The position numbers and the translations under genes are program-made. A DNA stretch of 64,000 nt from contig CALHGX010000047.1 of NCBI GenBank assembly GCA_938031185.1, positions 18,748 through 82,747 on the forward strand. Reading direction: 5' to 3'. This DNA is from an uncultured bacterium. GTDB lineage: Bacteria; Verrucomicrobiota; Kiritimatiellia; CAIKKV01; CALHGX01. This document shows, piece after piece, positions 10,406 to 20,698 of this stretch. Under the pieces are notes generated by a model, which saw only the letters and a program-made list of their open reading frames with translations, searched no databases and was not told the origin of the DNA. How positions within the stretch are numbered: the first letter of the stretch is position 1; the number at the start of each line of letters is the position of its first letter.

Positions 10406-11191
10406 CTACCGGCCCTCGACCTGCTTCAACCCGGCACGGAGTTCGCGAAGCAACGCCTCCACGCGCCCCTCCCGCGCCGCTTCCACCAAAGCGCTGCCCA
10501 CGACCACTCCATCCGCATCCCTTGCCACCACTCGCGCCTGTTCAGCCCGGCTCACGCCAAAGCCCGCCACCAAAGGCAAAGAGGTACAGGTTCGCAACTG
10601 CCGCAAATGTTCGGCCACGTCCGGAGGAAGCTCAGTCCGGATGCCCGTCACGCCACGAACCATGATGTAATACACAAACCCTGTGGCCTCCTTGAGAATC
10701 AGGCGGGCCCGCTCAACAGAGGTGGTCGGAGCAATCAGCGGAATAAAATCCAATCCGTGCGCCCGTAAATGAGGCCGCCAGTCATGCGATTCCTCCAACG
10801 GCACATCAACGATCAGCAGCCCGTCCACCCCCGCCTGCGCTGCATCGGCGCACACCTGCTCGATGCCCCGGCAAAAGAATGGATTGGCATACCCGAAAAG
10901 CACAATGGGCTGAGGGTAGTCGCGCCGCAGACGGTTGGCCATGTCCAGCACATCTTTCAGGGTTGTGCCCGCCGCCAGCGCCCGTTGCGCCGCCGCCTGA
11001 ATCGTCGGCCCATCCGCCGTGGGATCGGAAAACGGCACACCGATCTCCAGCACATCCAAGCCTTTCTCCAAGGCCGTCCGAATGGCCTGCTCCGACACAA
11101 CAAGGTTCGGGTCGCCTGCCGTCAAGTACCCCACCAGCGCCTTGCGTCCCTCGGCCCGCAGCCGCTCGAATGCTTCCGTCAGGCGACTCAT
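10406..11191 (-). CDS. trpA: Tryptophan synthase alpha chain
   Basis: [58 protein letters not shown]. Confidence 0.96.
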   Translation of the reverse strand: MSRLTEAFERLRAEGRKALVGYLTAGDPNLVVSEQAIRTALEKGLDVLEIGVPFSDPTADGPTIQAAAQRALAAGTTLKDVLDMANRLRRDYPQPIVLFGYANPFFCRGIEQVCADAAQAGVDGLLIVDVPLEESHDWRPHLRAHGLDFIPLIAPTTSVERARLILKEATGFVYYIMVRGVTGIRTELPPDVAEHLRQLRTCTSLPLVAGFGVSRAEQARVVARDADGVVVGSALVEAAREGRVEALLRELRAGLKQVEGR

Positions 11192-12444
11192 CGCTTTTCT
11201 CCCTCCTTCGCCTCGATGGCGCAACAGTGCCCACCGGAAACATTGCCACCTGATATCCGAAGCACGGTATCGAGATCCTTGTCCCCACGGCCCGACAAAT
11301 TAACCACGATCACGGCATCCTTCCCAAGTTTCGGCGCCCGCTTGATGGCCTCGGCCACGGCATGACTGGACTCCAGCGCCGGAATGATCCCCTCCAGCCG
11401 CGTCAATTCATGAAAGGCGTTCAGCGCCTCCTCATCTGTCACCGCGCAATATTCCACCGCGCCCTGGTCTGCCCACAACGCATGCTCAGGCCCCACACCG
11501 GGATAATCCAATCCGGCGCTCACGGAATGCGCATTCCTCACCTGGCCGTTCTCGTCTTGAAGAAGATACGACTTTCCGCCATGCAGGATGCCCACCCGCC
11601 CAGCCACGATGCTGGCCGCATGTTGTCCGCTTGCAATGCCGTACCCGGCCGCCTCAACGCCCACGAGACGGACTTCCCTACGTCCGATGAACGGCTCGAA
11701 AATCCCCGCCGCGTTGCTTCCCCCGCCCACGCACGCAAAAATCATGTCCGGCAATCGGCCGATATGCTCCATGGCCTGATCCCATGTTTCTCGTCCGATC
11801 ACCGACTGAAATTCCCGCACCATCCATGGATAGGGATGCGGTCCGGCCACGGAACCGATCACATAGAATGTGTCTTCCACATTCGCCACCCATGCCCTCA
11901 ACGCCTCGCTCATGGCGTCCTTCAGTGTCCTGGTCCCGCTGCGAACGGGAACCACTTCTGCGCCCAGCAATTCCATGCGCTTTACGTTTGGCGCCTGCCG
12001 CTGCATGTCTTCCTCGCCCATATACACCGCACAGCCCATTCCGAAGAGAGCGGCCACGGTCGCGGTGGCCACGCCGTGCTGCCCGGCGCCCGTTTCCGCC
12101 ATCAAACGCCGCTTCCCCATCCGACGCGCCAGCAACGCCTGCCCCAGCGTATTGTTGATTTTGTGAGCGCCCGTGTGGTTCAGGTCTTCGCGCTTGAGAA
12201 AGATGGCCGCGCCGTATCGTTCGCTCAACCGTTCTGCCTTGTAGAGCGGCGAGGGTCTGCCCACGTAGTCGCGCAATAGTCTTGCCAATTCCCGTTGAAA
12301 CCCGTCGTCGGCCCTCACCTCACGATACGCTCGTTCCAGCTCGAGCAAGGCGGGCATCAAGGTTTCGGCCACGTATCGTCCGCCATACGGCCCGAAGTGG
12401 CCTCGCTCGTCCGGGCCCTTCTGAAGCTGTTCGCTGCTTTTCAC
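11188..12444 (-). CDS. trpB: Tryptophan synthase beta chain
   Basis: [67 protein letters not shown]. Confidence 0.97.
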   Translation of the reverse strand: MKSSEQLQKGPDERGHFGPYGGRYVAETLMPALLELERAYREVRADDGFQRELARLLRDYVGRPSPLYKAERLSERYGAAIFLKREDLNHTGAHKINNTLGQALLARRMGKRRLMAETGAGQHGVATATVAALFGMGCAVYMGEEDMQRQAPNVKRMELLGAEVVPVRSGTRTLKDAMSEALRAWVANVEDTFYVIGSVAGPHPYPWMVREFQSVIGRETWDQAMEHIGRLPDMIFACVGGGSNAAGIFEPFIGRREVRLVGVEAAGYGIASGQHAASIVAGRVGILHGGKSYLLQDENGQVRNAHSVSAGLDYPGVGPEHALWADQGAVEYCAVTDEEALNAFHELTRLEGIIPALESSHAVAEAIKRAPKLGKDAVIVVNLSGRGDKDLDTVLRISGGNVSGGHCCAIEAKEGEKR

Positions 12445-13100
12445 CGCCCCTCTCCCTCCCTCTCGGCCGCCGCCAGGTCTCTGAACGCGGCTCGAGCCGC
12501 CTCTAAAAAACAACGCATGCGCTCATGATCCTTTATTCCCGGTTGCGCTTCCGTTCCGCCGACCGCGTCCACCCCCAGCGGCCGCACGCGCCGAATCGCG
12601 GCCGCCACGTTGTCCGCAGACAATCCTCCTGCGAGCATCACGGGCGCCGCCACTGCCAGCGCACCGGCGCAATCCCAGTTTCCCGTTTGGCCGGTGCCCC
12701 CGTATGTTCCGGGCACATGCGCATCCGCCACAAATCGTTCCGCCTCCCATTCATTCGGATCGGGCTGCCACCGGTTCCCGTCCCACCGCACCGCTCGCCA
12801 TAGCGGCATCGGGAAGCCGCGCCACTCCTGCGCCACTTCATCTCCATGGAGTTGCACCGCACACAAGGCCGCGTTTTGGGCGATGCGAAGAACCACATCG
12901 GGTTTCTCATTCACAAAAACTCCGACACGTCGGGCTTCAGCCGGCAGCCCAGCTGAAATGTCGAGGAGAATGTCCGCGGTAATCGCCCGCCTTGATCCGG
13001 CGTACAGCACAAAGCCGAGATAGTCTGCCCCCATGGCCAGCGCGGCCAGCGCGTCTGCCGTGTTGGTGATCCCGCAGATCTTTATCACGCCGCTATTCAT
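12441..13100 (-). CDS. trpF: Phosphoribosylanthranilate isomerase
   Basis: [67 protein letters not shown]. Confidence 0.93.
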   Translation of the reverse strand: MNSGVIKICGITNTADALAALAMGADYLGFVLYAGSRRAITADILLDISAGLPAEARRVGVFVNEKPDVVLRIAQNAALCAVQLHGDEVAQEWRGFPMPLWRAVRWDGNRWQPDPNEWEAERFVADAHVPGTYGGTGQTGNWDCAGALAVAAPVMLAGGLSADNVAAAIRRVRPLGVDAVGGTEAQPGIKDHERMRCFLEAARAAFRDLAAAEREGEGR

Positions 13101-13884
13101 GCCTCTCCGCACCCAGCAACCGCCGCAGCGCCAATCCCGGCTGTCCGCCACGCAAAAGGCTCTCCCCGACAAGAAAGCCGCGATATCCCATCTCTCGCAA
13201 CGCCAACATCTCTTCAAACGTGCGGATGCCGCTTTCCGCCACCGCCACCCGATCCGCCGGCAGCAGGGGCGCCAGACGGCGAAACACGGTGGTATCGGTC
13301 TGCAATGTCTTGAGGTTACGGCTGTTCACGCCAATCAACGCCTCTTCAGATTCCAGCGCAACGTCCAACTCCTGCTCGTCATGCACTTCCATCAGGCATT
13401 CCAATCCCAGCCTCGAAGCCTCACGAGCCAAATCCCGGCAGATGCTGCGTTCCAGCGCAGCCACAATCAGCAGAATCACGTCTGCTCCCCACCCCGCCGC
13501 CTCCAAAAGCTGGTACGGCACGGAAATGAAATCCTTGCGCAGCACCGGCAAGTCCACCACCGCTCGCACCGTCTCCAAGTCCTTTCCCGACCCGAGAAAA
13601 TGGTGCGGCTCGGTCAGCACGGAAATACCTGCCGCGCCCGCCTGCCGATATTGCCGCGCCCATTCCGCAGGCTTGTAATCTTGGGCCAAAAGGCCGGCGC
13701 TCGGACTGGCCTTCTTCAGTTCCGCAATAACGGCTGGCGGCCCACTTGTTCGGCAAAGCCGCTGCTTCAGGCTGTGATGCTGCCGTCCTCGCGCCCGCTC
13801 CGCTAATACGTCCGCCGGCACCTCCTTAGCCGTTTGCCGGGCCTCTTCAGCGCGAATCCGAGTGATCTCTTCCAGGAAGGTCAT
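13093..13884 (-). CDS. trpC: Indole-3-glycerol phosphate synthase
   Basis: VIAELKKASPSAGLL, ISVLTEPHHFLGS, VLRKDFISVPYQLLEAAGWGADVILLI, LIGVNSRNLKT, AESGI. Confidence 0.96.
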   Translation of the reverse strand: MTFLEEITRIRAEEARQTAKEVPADVLAERARGRQHHSLKQRLCRTSGPPAVIAELKKASPSAGLLAQDYKPAEWARQYRQAGAAGISVLTEPHHFLGSGKDLETVRAVVDLPVLRKDFISVPYQLLEAAGWGADVILLIVAALERSICRDLAREASRLGLECLMEVHDEQELDVALESEEALIGVNSRNLKTLQTDTTVFRRLAPLLPADRVAVAESGIRTFEEMLALREMGYRGFLVGESLLRGGQPGLALRRLLGAERHE

Positions 13885-14888
13885 GCGCGCGTCCGTTCGA
13901 CCAGCGCCTGAAGCACCGCCGCCGCCCGTCCGCTGTCAATGGACTCGCCGGCCATCCAAAACCCTTCGGCCATGTCCTTGGCCAATCCCGCAACCATCAA
14001 GGCCGCACCCGCATTCAGGCATACGATATCCCGGCGCGGGCCTTTTTCGCCATCCAGCAGGCGCCGCACCAGATCGGCGTTGACCGTGGGCGCCCCCCCG
14101 CTGAGTTCTTCCATCGGTTTGTAGTCGCCGATAATCTCTCTCGGATCGAAGTCGTAGGTGCGAATCCGGCCGTCACGCAATTCGCTGATGCGCGTTCGCG
14201 TCGTCACCGTAATCTCATCCATACCGTCATGGCCGTGCACCACCAAAACATGCTGGCTTCCCAACCGACGCAGCACGTCGGCCATCGGTTCGGTCCATGT
14301 CGCCGCAAACACGCCCAGCACCTGGCAACGGGCCCCGGCCGGATTGGTTAATGGGCCCAGCAGGTTGAAGATCGTGCGCACGCCCAGTTCCCGGCGTGGC
14401 CCGACCGCATGTTTCATGGCGGGATGCAGCTTGGGCGCAAATAGAAAGGCAAAGCCGACCTCATGCAGGCACTCCTCCATGATGTGCGGCGGGGCTTCCA
14501 GGTTCACTCCAAGCTCCGCCAGAACGTCGGCCGACCCGCACTGGCTCGTCATCGCCCGATTCCCATGTTTGGCCAGTCGCGCGCCGGCGCCCGCCGCCAC
14601 CAGCGCCGCGGTGGTGGATACGTTGAACGTGCCCAGCGCATCGCCGCCTGTGCCGCAAGTATCCACCACCTTCATTCCGCGAGGATCGACGAAGACGGCG
14701 TGACGCCGCATGGACTGCGCGGCGCCGGCAATTTCTTCCACCGTTTCCCCGCGCATGCGCAGCGCCACCAACAACCCGGCCAACTGGGCTGGCGTTGCCT
14801 CGCCGGCCATAATGGCATCAAATGCATCCTTCGTTTCCTGCTGCGAAAGATCCGTTCCTTGAATCAGCTTCTGCAAGAAAACCTTCAT
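13881..14888 (-). CDS. trpD: Anthranilate phosphoribosyltransferase
   Basis: VVDTCGTGGDALGTFNVSTTAALVAAGAGARLAKHGNRAMTSQCGSADVLAELGVN; RTIFNLLGPLTNPAGA. Confidence 0.97.
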   Translation of the reverse strand: MKVFLQKLIQGTDLSQQETKDAFDAIMAGEATPAQLAGLLVALRMRGETVEEIAGAAQSMRRHAVFVDPRGMKVVDTCGTGGDALGTFNVSTTAALVAAGAGARLAKHGNRAMTSQCGSADVLAELGVNLEAPPHIMEECLHEVGFAFLFAPKLHPAMKHAVGPRRELGVRTIFNLLGPLTNPAGARCQVLGVFAATWTEPMADVLRRLGSQHVLVVHGHDGMDEITVTTRTRISELRDGRIRTYDFDPREIIGDYKPMEELSGGAPTVNADLVRRLLDGEKGPRRDIVCLNAGAALMVAGLAKDMAEGFWMAGESIDSGRAAAVLQALVERTRA

Positions 14889-14936
14889 GTGCCATCCTTT
14901 CCGTCGTTCCTCGAATGCGGGAACAGTGGCTGCCCC

Positions 14937-15512
14937 CTATGTCCGCTTCGTCATCATTAGAAAGTTGCCCAGTAGACGCTTGCCGGAGGGCGTCAGAACC
15001 GACTCGGGGTGAAACTGGACACCGAACGTCGGATGCTGCCGATGTCGCATCCCCATGATTTCCCCATCCTCGCTGAAGGCGTCGGCCATCAGTTCCTTCG
15101 GCAGGCAGTCAGCCATCACCGCCAAGGAATGATACCGGCCGGCCGGGAACGGATTCGGCAACCCCCGATAAAGGGCGGATCCGTCGTGGCGAACCTCGGA
15201 AGTCTTGCCATGCCGAATCTCGCGCGCGCTCGACACAACGCCGCCGAACGCCACGGCTATAGCCTGATGGCCGAGACAGACCCCCAACAAAGGAAGGCGA
15301 CCGGACATCCGCCGCGCCAGTTCCACGGAAATCCCCGCCTGCTCCGGCCGGCAAGGCCCCGGAGAGATCACCACGGCGTCAGGGCGCATGGCCTCGACTT
15401 CCTCCACGGTCACGGCATCGTTGCGAAAAACTCGAATGTCCGCGCCCATTGCGGCCAACGCCTGCACCAAGTTGTAGGTGAAGGAGTCGTAGTTGTCCAC
15501 AAGCACGATCAT
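14937..15512 (-). CDS. trpG: Anthranilate synthase component II (glutamine amidotransferase)
   Basis: MIVLVDNYDSFTYNLVQ, ISPGPCRPEQAG, PLLGVCLGHQAIA, GVQFHPESVLTPSGKRLLGNF. Confidence 0.95.
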   Translation of the reverse strand: MIVLVDNYDSFTYNLVQALAAMGADIRVFRNDAVTVEEVEAMRPDAVVISPGPCRPEQAGISVELARRMSGRLPLLGVCLGHQAIAVAFGGVVSSAREIRHGKTSEVRHDGSALYRGLPNPFPAGRYHSLAVMADCLPKELMADAFSEDGEIMGMRHRQHPTFGVQFHPESVLTPSGKRLLGNFLMMTKRT

Positions 15513-16966
15513 GGCCGCACCTCGCTCAAATCCAAATTGCGGGCCGCCAGTTCCACCGCCAGCCGCATCCCGCGCGCCTTGTGACATGTTTCCTGAAATT
15601 CCCGCTCCGGATCGGAGTCATATACCACACCCGCCCCAGCCTGTACCGAAACCCGCCCGTTGGCCACCCGCAGCGTCCGAATCGTAATCGCCATGTCCAT
15701 GTTGCCGTCGTAGCCAACATACCCCACGGCCCCGCCGTAGACTCCGCGCGGTTCCGGCTCCAGTTCATGCACAATCTCCATCGCCCGTATCTTTGGCGCT
15801 CCCGTCAGGGTGCCGGCCGGAAAGGTTGCCCGCAGGACGTCATAGGCGTCGAATTCCTTCCGCAGGACGCCCTGCACGTGCGAGACAAGATGCATCACAT
15901 GGCTGTACCGTTCCACCACCATGTAGTCCGAGACCTGCACACTGCCCAGTTCCGCCACGCGGCCGATGTCGTTGCGGCCCAAATCCACCAACATCACATG
16001 TTCCGCCCGCTCTTTCTCATCGGCCAGCAGATCGTCCGCGAAACGTCGGTCCTCCTGCTCGTCCTTCCCCCGCGGCCGCGTGCCGGCGATCGGACGCAAC
16101 TCCACCCGATTGCCAGTCAGCCGCACCATGACTTCAGGCGAGGAACCGACTAGCGTCTCGTCCCCCATTTGAAGATAGAAGGTGTATGGCGACGGGTTGA
16201 GCAACCGCAGAGCGCGATACATCTGAAACGGATGAATCGCGGTCGGCGCGCTGAACCGCTGACTCAACACCACCTGGATGATATCCCCTGCCCGAATATA
16301 TTCCTTTGCCTTGGCCACCATGCTCTTGAATTGCTCCGGCGACATGTTGGATTCGAAAGCCGCTGCCGTCCCCCCCTCCGGAGATGGCGGCGACGGCCTC
16401 GCCAAGATGTCCCTGACCGCGTGGATTTTGGCCTTGGCGGCTTCATACGCCGCCGCCGGGCTTGCGGCCGTCGCCGGCCGGGAGCAAACCACTACCCGCG
16501 CCGTATGGCGTATGTTGTCGAAAACGATCATACAGTCCGCGCGTAGGAACCGACTGCGGCACGCTGTGCCGAAATCTGCCGGCTTGGGAACCGGCAGCCG
16601 TTCGAATTCCCGCACCGCCTCATATCCCAAGTAGCCCACGGCGCCGCCGACGAAGCGAGGCAGTCCGGGCAATGGGGCAACCCGCAAGCCCTGATAAACC
16701 GTCCGCAGGTCGGCTAGTTGCGCGGCGGTGGGGGTGCCGTCGTGCGGCACATCCAGCAGCGGTTCCGGGTCCACCCCGACAAACGAATACCGTCCCCACG
16801 TTTCCCCCCCCTCCATGCTTTCCAGCAGGAAGGCGTTGGGGCGACCCAGAAAACGTTGCAGGACCGACACCGGCGTCTCCCGGTCAGCCAGGAATTCCTG
16901 GCTGACCGGCACCACGTCATACCGCCCCGCCAACACCCCATATTCGGACAGACCCGGTTCCATCAT
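15509..16966 (-). CDS. trpE: Anthranilate synthase component I
   Basis: FLLESMEGGETWGRYSFVG, SPEVMVRL, LRPIAGTRPRGKDEQEDRRFADDLLADEKERAEHVMLVDLGRNDIGRV, TFPAGTLTGAPKIRAMEI, QAGAGVVYDSDPEREFQET. Confidence 0.96.
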   Translation of the reverse strand: MMEPGLSEYGVLAGRYDVVPVSQEFLADRETPVSVLQRFLGRPNAFLLESMEGGETWGRYSFVGVDPEPLLDVPHDGTPTAAQLADLRTVYQGLRVAPLPGLPRFVGGAVGYLGYEAVREFERLPVPKPADFGTACRSRFLRADCMIVFDNIRHTARVVVCSRPATAASPAAAYEAAKAKIHAVRDILARPSPPSPEGGTAAAFESNMSPEQFKSMVAKAKEYIRAGDIIQVVLSQRFSAPTAIHPFQMYRALRLLNPSPYTFYLQMGDETLVGSSPEVMVRLTGNRVELRPIAGTRPRGKDEQEDRRFADDLLADEKERAEHVMLVDLGRNDIGRVAELGSVQVSDYMVVERYSHVMHLVSHVQGVLRKEFDAYDVLRATFPAGTLTGAPKIRAMEIVHELEPEPRGVYGGAVGYVGYDGNMDMAITIRTLRVANGRVSVQAGAGVVYDSDPEREFQETCHKARGMRLAVELAARNLDLSEVRP

Positions 16967-17002
16967 GTTTCTGCGTATAGAAACATCCGGGCTTTTCGTC
17001 AA
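16965..17002 (-). promoter_or_regulatory. trpE promoter with overlapping inverted-repeat operator candidate
   Basis: Minus strand TTGACG (17002-16997), 17-nt spacer, TATACG (16979-16974), 7 nt, ATG. Inverted repeat ATGTTTCT-ATACGC-AGAAACAT spans 16986-16965. Confidence 0.7.
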
Positions 17003-17300
17003 CAAGAAAAAATGGATCTCAATCGCAGCGGTCTGCGGCCCGCACGAGGAGCCACATCACAAGCCCACTGCGCCTCCATTTCATCGCGTGTCGTGACGAG
17101 AGATGCCAATCACATCTGCTCATGGATTCCGGTTGGCCGTTGGGCATGCAATCCGGCGATCCGCCGTCCGGCCGACGAGCCGGCGCCGGCGGACAAAGGG
17201 TTTGCCGAACTGGCGGTGGAACGGGGCGGCTGCATTGCTGTACCTGACCTGCCACATCCAACGCCTTGCCCTGCTCTCTCACTCATGATAGCGTGACGCC

Positions 17301-17705
17301 ATGTCGCTGCGGCATCACAAGGCCATCGCATGGGAACGGCGCTTGAAAGACATTTTCGACCGCATCGACGCGGAGCTGGAGCAGCAATATGCGGATCGCT
17401 TCACGCTTCATCCGGCTCGCGCGCCGCACGGTGCCACAGCCAATCCGGAGGACGACGGGCTTTTTGACCTCGGCGCGGCTTTTTCCGCCGGTTTCGGCTC
17501 CCAGCATGGCAGCGGCTATGTGGTGCAAATCCGCCTTGCCACCCTGCAACGTGTCCCGCGGGATCTGATTGAAGCCATCGAAGAACAGATCGTCCGCCGG
17601 CTCCGCGAAGAGCTGCCGCGCGCTTTTCCAGGACAGCACCTGCGGGTCGAGCGCGAGGGGCATGCGTTCAAGATCATCGGCGACCTGAGCCTCGGCTCTG
17701 TGTGA
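17301..17705 (+). CDS. Hypothetical protein (134 aa)
   Basis: Open frame with plausible composition (MSLRHHKAIAWERRLKDIFDRIDAELEQQY...); no family recognised. Confidence 0.55.
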   Translation: MSLRHHKAIAWERRLKDIFDRIDAELEQQYADRFTLHPARAPHGATANPEDDGLFDLGAAFSAGFGSQHGSGYVVQIRLATLQRVPRDLIEAIEEQIVRRLREELPRAFPGQHLRVEREGHAFKIIGDLSLGSV

Positions 17706-17763
17706 AGCCCAAATGCAACAGCAAGTAAGACCATGAAAACGGCGAAAGAAGCAGGAGGCGCCC

Positions 17764-18435
17764 ATGAGAACAATGTGCCTGCTTGTTCTTTGTCTGGTTT
17801 TTCCAGCTGCCTGCAACCCAGCGGAGGAGCCTTCCGTGCCTGACAACCCTGCACGCCGCAAGCTTCCCCCACCCTTTTCCACCGGCACCATGAGCGTGGA
17901 AGAGGCCATTCGGGCTCGGCGCTCCATTCGTTCTTTCGCAGACCAGCCGCTGACCGATGAGGCCCTGTCGCAGCTTCTGTTCAGCGCCCAAGGCATCACG
18001 GAACCCCGGCGCGGCTTGCGGGCGGTTCCCTCCGCCGGAGCCACGTATCCGCTGGATCTCTATCTTCTCACGGCGGATGGCGTTTTCCGCTACATCCCGG
18101 CCGACCACACCCTGGAGAGCGTCTCCACTGCCGATCGCAGGAAAGAACTTGCGGCGGCCTGCCTGGGCCAATCGTTCGTCGCCCGGGCCGGCGCCGTATT
18201 CGCCATTGCCGCAGTGCCCGCCCGCACGTCCCGGCGCTACGGCGGCCGCGCGATGATGTACATTCACATGGAGGCCGGCCACGCGGCGCAAAACCTCCAT
18301 CTGCAGGCTGTCGCCCTGAAGCTCGGTTCGGTTCCCGTGGGAGCGTTCGATGATGCCGCTGTCGCCCGCATACTGGGCCTGGACGGCGTCAACACGATCC
18401 CGCTCTACATCGTGCCCGTGGGCGTTCCGCAGTAA
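17764..18435 (+). CDS. SagB/ThcOx-type nitroreductase-family lipoprotein
   Basis: N-terminal lipobox (CLVFPAACNP) then EEAIRARRSIRSFADQPLTDEALSQLLFSAQGI, VPSAGATYPLDLYLL, MEAGHAAQNLHLQAVALKLGSVPVGAFDD. Confidence 0.87.
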   Translation: MRTMCLLVLCLVFPAACNPAEEPSVPDNPARRKLPPPFSTGTMSVEEAIRARRSIRSFADQPLTDEALSQLLFSAQGITEPRRGLRAVPSAGATYPLDLYLLTADGVFRYIPADHTLESVSTADRRKELAAACLGQSFVARAGAVFAIAAVPARTSRRYGGRAMMYIHMEAGHAAQNLHLQAVALKLGSVPVGAFDDAAVARILGLDGVNTIPLYIVPVGVPQ

Positions 18436-18489
18436 ATCGTCCGAGGGGCCTGAATCTCGCGTCGAGCAACCGCGGTTTGCGGGAGGGTT

Positions 18490-19386
18490 TCAACGAAACC
18501 GGGGGTGACAGGCAATCCAGCCGGCTACGGCCCCGGTCACAAGGCCGATCCCGTGCGTCCAGTTGGCCATGGGGCCCGCCCATCCCAGCCACCCCAACAC
18601 GAACCACGCGATCAACAGCCATGTGTTCAAGGTGTCTAAATGCAGGCCGGAGGCGGGATCGTAACGCTGCCGCACCCAAACATACGCGAAGAGACCGTAG
18701 TTCACCCCTGAAAGTCCGCCAAACCCGGGGCCGGTGGCCATGTATTGCGCCGTGTTGGACAGGGCAGCAATTATCAACACCATCAGACCGAACCGACGCC
18801 ACTCTATGCGCATTTCCACCATCCGGCCCAAATGGTGCATCCACAGGCAGTTGAACAGCAGATGGAGCCAGCCGAAGTGAAGCAGAACCGGCGTCCATAT
18901 GCGCCAAACCTGCCCGGAAAAAACCGCTCCGGTAAACTGCAGCGCTCGCACGAGAGGCGCCGCTGTGCCGCCGCCGGTTAGCACCGCCATGATCAGGCAT
19001 AGCGCAAGCAACAGGCCGGTTACGGGTGTCCGGCCCCACGTTCCTTCCCCCCGCCAGGCTTCCCCTAGGCGAACTTCACGGGCCCGCACCGGCTCCGGGT
19101 TGGCTCGCACAGGCGTCGCGCGCTCAAACGCCCTGTACCTCTCGTCGGTTGGATTCATCCGGAAGCGTTCCAATTCGGCCTCGGCGCGAGCGATTTCGTC
19201 TTCGGAATAGACCCACACCGCCCACCCGTCAGCTGCGGACTCCTCCCGCACCTCGTTCTCCACCCCAAGACCAGCCAGAAATCGCGAAAAGACCTCTGCC
19301 TGCGTTTTTTTCGCCAATCGCCCGATGTTTCTCAAGCTACAAACTACCTTGTTGCCGAGTCGCCACGCGGTCGTACCCGGGGGCAA
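18490..19386 (-). CDS. Rhomboid-family intramembrane serine protease
   Basis: RIWTPVLLHFGWLHLLFNCLWMHHLGRMVE, GFGGLSGVNYGLFAYVW (catalytic Ser), THGIGLVTGAVAGW (catalytic His). Confidence 0.88.
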   Translation of the reverse strand: MPPGTTAWRLGNKVVCSLRNIGRLAKKTQAEVFSRFLAGLGVENEVREESAADGWAVWVYSEDEIARAEAELERFRMNPTDERYRAFERATPVRANPEPVRAREVRLGEAWRGEGTWGRTPVTGLLLALCLIMAVLTGGGTAAPLVRALQFTGAVFSGQVWRIWTPVLLHFGWLHLLFNCLWMHHLGRMVEMRIEWRRFGLMVLIIAALSNTAQYMATGPGFGGLSGVNYGLFAYVWVRQRYDPASGLHLDTLNTWLLIAWFVLGWLGWAGPMANWTHGIGLVTGAVAGWIACHPRFR

Positions 19387-19458
19387 TGGGTTCAGTGATG
19401 CACGCTCTTAACCGGCCACGCTTGATCTTGAAAAGCCGGCAGTATATGCTTTGAGCGC

Positions 19459-19791
19459 GTGAAGGCAAGTCCGGCCGGAACTGACGACCAGCAATGGCTT
19501 GAAGGCGGCGTCGGAAGCTGTCGCCTGCGTGTGCGGGTCGTGCCACGAGCGAGTCGAACCGAAATCGTCGGCCCCGTGGCGGGAGCGCTGAAGGTGCGGC
19601 TTTGCGCGCCGCCACTGGACGATCGAGCAAATCAGGAGTTGGTGGAAGTGCTGGCCGCCACGACCGGGTGTCCCCGGCGATCCGTCATCATCCGATCCGG
19701 TTTGCGGAGCCGCAACAAAGTAGTGGAAATACTTGGAGCAAGTCATGCGGCACTGGTTCGAGCCTTCGGCCAACAGCGAGATGAAGCCTGA
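19459..19791 (+). CDS. DUF167 (YggU-like) protein
   Basis: LRVRVVPRASRTEIVGPVAGALKVRLCAPPLDDRANQELVEVLA...VIIRSGLRSRNKVVEI. Confidence 0.88.
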   Translation: MKASPAGTDDQQWLEGGVGSCRLRVRVVPRASRTEIVGPVAGALKVRLCAPPLDDRANQELVEVLAATTGCPRRSVIIRSGLRSRNKVVEILGASHAALVRAFGQQRDEA

Positions 19792-20698
19792 GGCCATCGG
19801 CCGGGCGGTGTTTTGCAGGCCGTTTCTGCCGCGCGGAAAAGCGGTGATCGCGTTTCTCAATTGTTTGGGGATGCTGGCCGGCGGAACCGCGGTGTCGGCG
19901 CATGCCGAGGATATGGAGGAGAGGATGCCGCCACCGCCCGCGCTCGGGTTCCCGGTGGGCGAAATCCTGCGCTACCGCATCCACTGGGGCATTGTTCCGG
20001 TCGGCGCCTGCCAGGTGAGCACCTTCTGGACCGAACTGGATGGCCGCCGGGTCTTGCGTATTCGTGTCCGAACCAAGTCGAACCGCGTCATTGCCAGCGT
20101 CTATCCGGTGGACGATGTGCTGGAAACGGATGTCGACCCCCAGACCTTCCTTCCGTTACGCTTCGTCAAGAATCTTAGCGAAGGCAAACACCGCTATCAT
20201 GAAGTCACCGTGTTCGACCACGCCGAGGGGGTGGCGCGATGGGCATCGCTGATTACCGGCCGAAAGAAGATCATTCCCATAGAGCCCGAAACACGGGATA
20301 TTCTCTCCTTCATGTACTGGCGCCGCCAGCGCCCACTGGACAGCGGCACCACGGAGCAGACGCGCGTGATGGCCGACAACAAAATCTACGACCTCTGGCT
20401 GACGATCGGAGGGATTGAATCCGTCAAACTCCCCGCATTCGGCCGTGTGCCCAGCCAACGCATTGAGCCGGATGCGGCGTTTCAGGGATTGTTTGTGCGA
20501 AAAGGCCGTATTACGCTCTGGACATCGGCGGACGAACGCCGAGTTCTCACCCGGCTTGTCGGCGCCGTACCCGTCGCGAAAATCGAGGCGGTGCTCTGCG
20601 ACGTTCGCGGACCGGGAGAGGACACATGGACGCGGCTGAGCCGGGAACGACCGGAGACCGATTTGGAGCCCGACGACGGCGCGCCCTCTTTGCCATGA
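19781..20698 (+). CDS. DUF3108-like secreted protein
   Basis: [66 protein letters not shown]; overlaps the DUF167 stop. Confidence 0.72.
   Translation: MKPEAIGRAVFCRPFLPRGKAVIAFLNCLGMLAGGTAVSAHAEDMEERMPPPPALGFPVGEILRYRIHWGIVPVGACQVSTFWTELDGRRVLRIRVRTKSNRVIASVYPVDDVLETDVDPQTFLPLRFVKNLSEGKHRYHEVTVFDHAEGVARWASLITGRKKIIPIEPETRDILSFMYWRRQRPLDSGTTEQTRVMADNKIYDLWLTIGGIESVKLPAFGRVPSQRIEPDAAFQGLFVRKGRITLWTSADERRVLTRLVGAVPVAKIEAVLCDVRGPGEDTWTRLSRERPETDLEPDDGAPSLP

Noticed and set aside
17006-17300. Possible trp leader peptide or attenuator upstream of trpE
   Set aside because: No Trp-rich leader ORF with terminator/antiterminator hairpins could be traced, and the best promoter lies right at the start codon.
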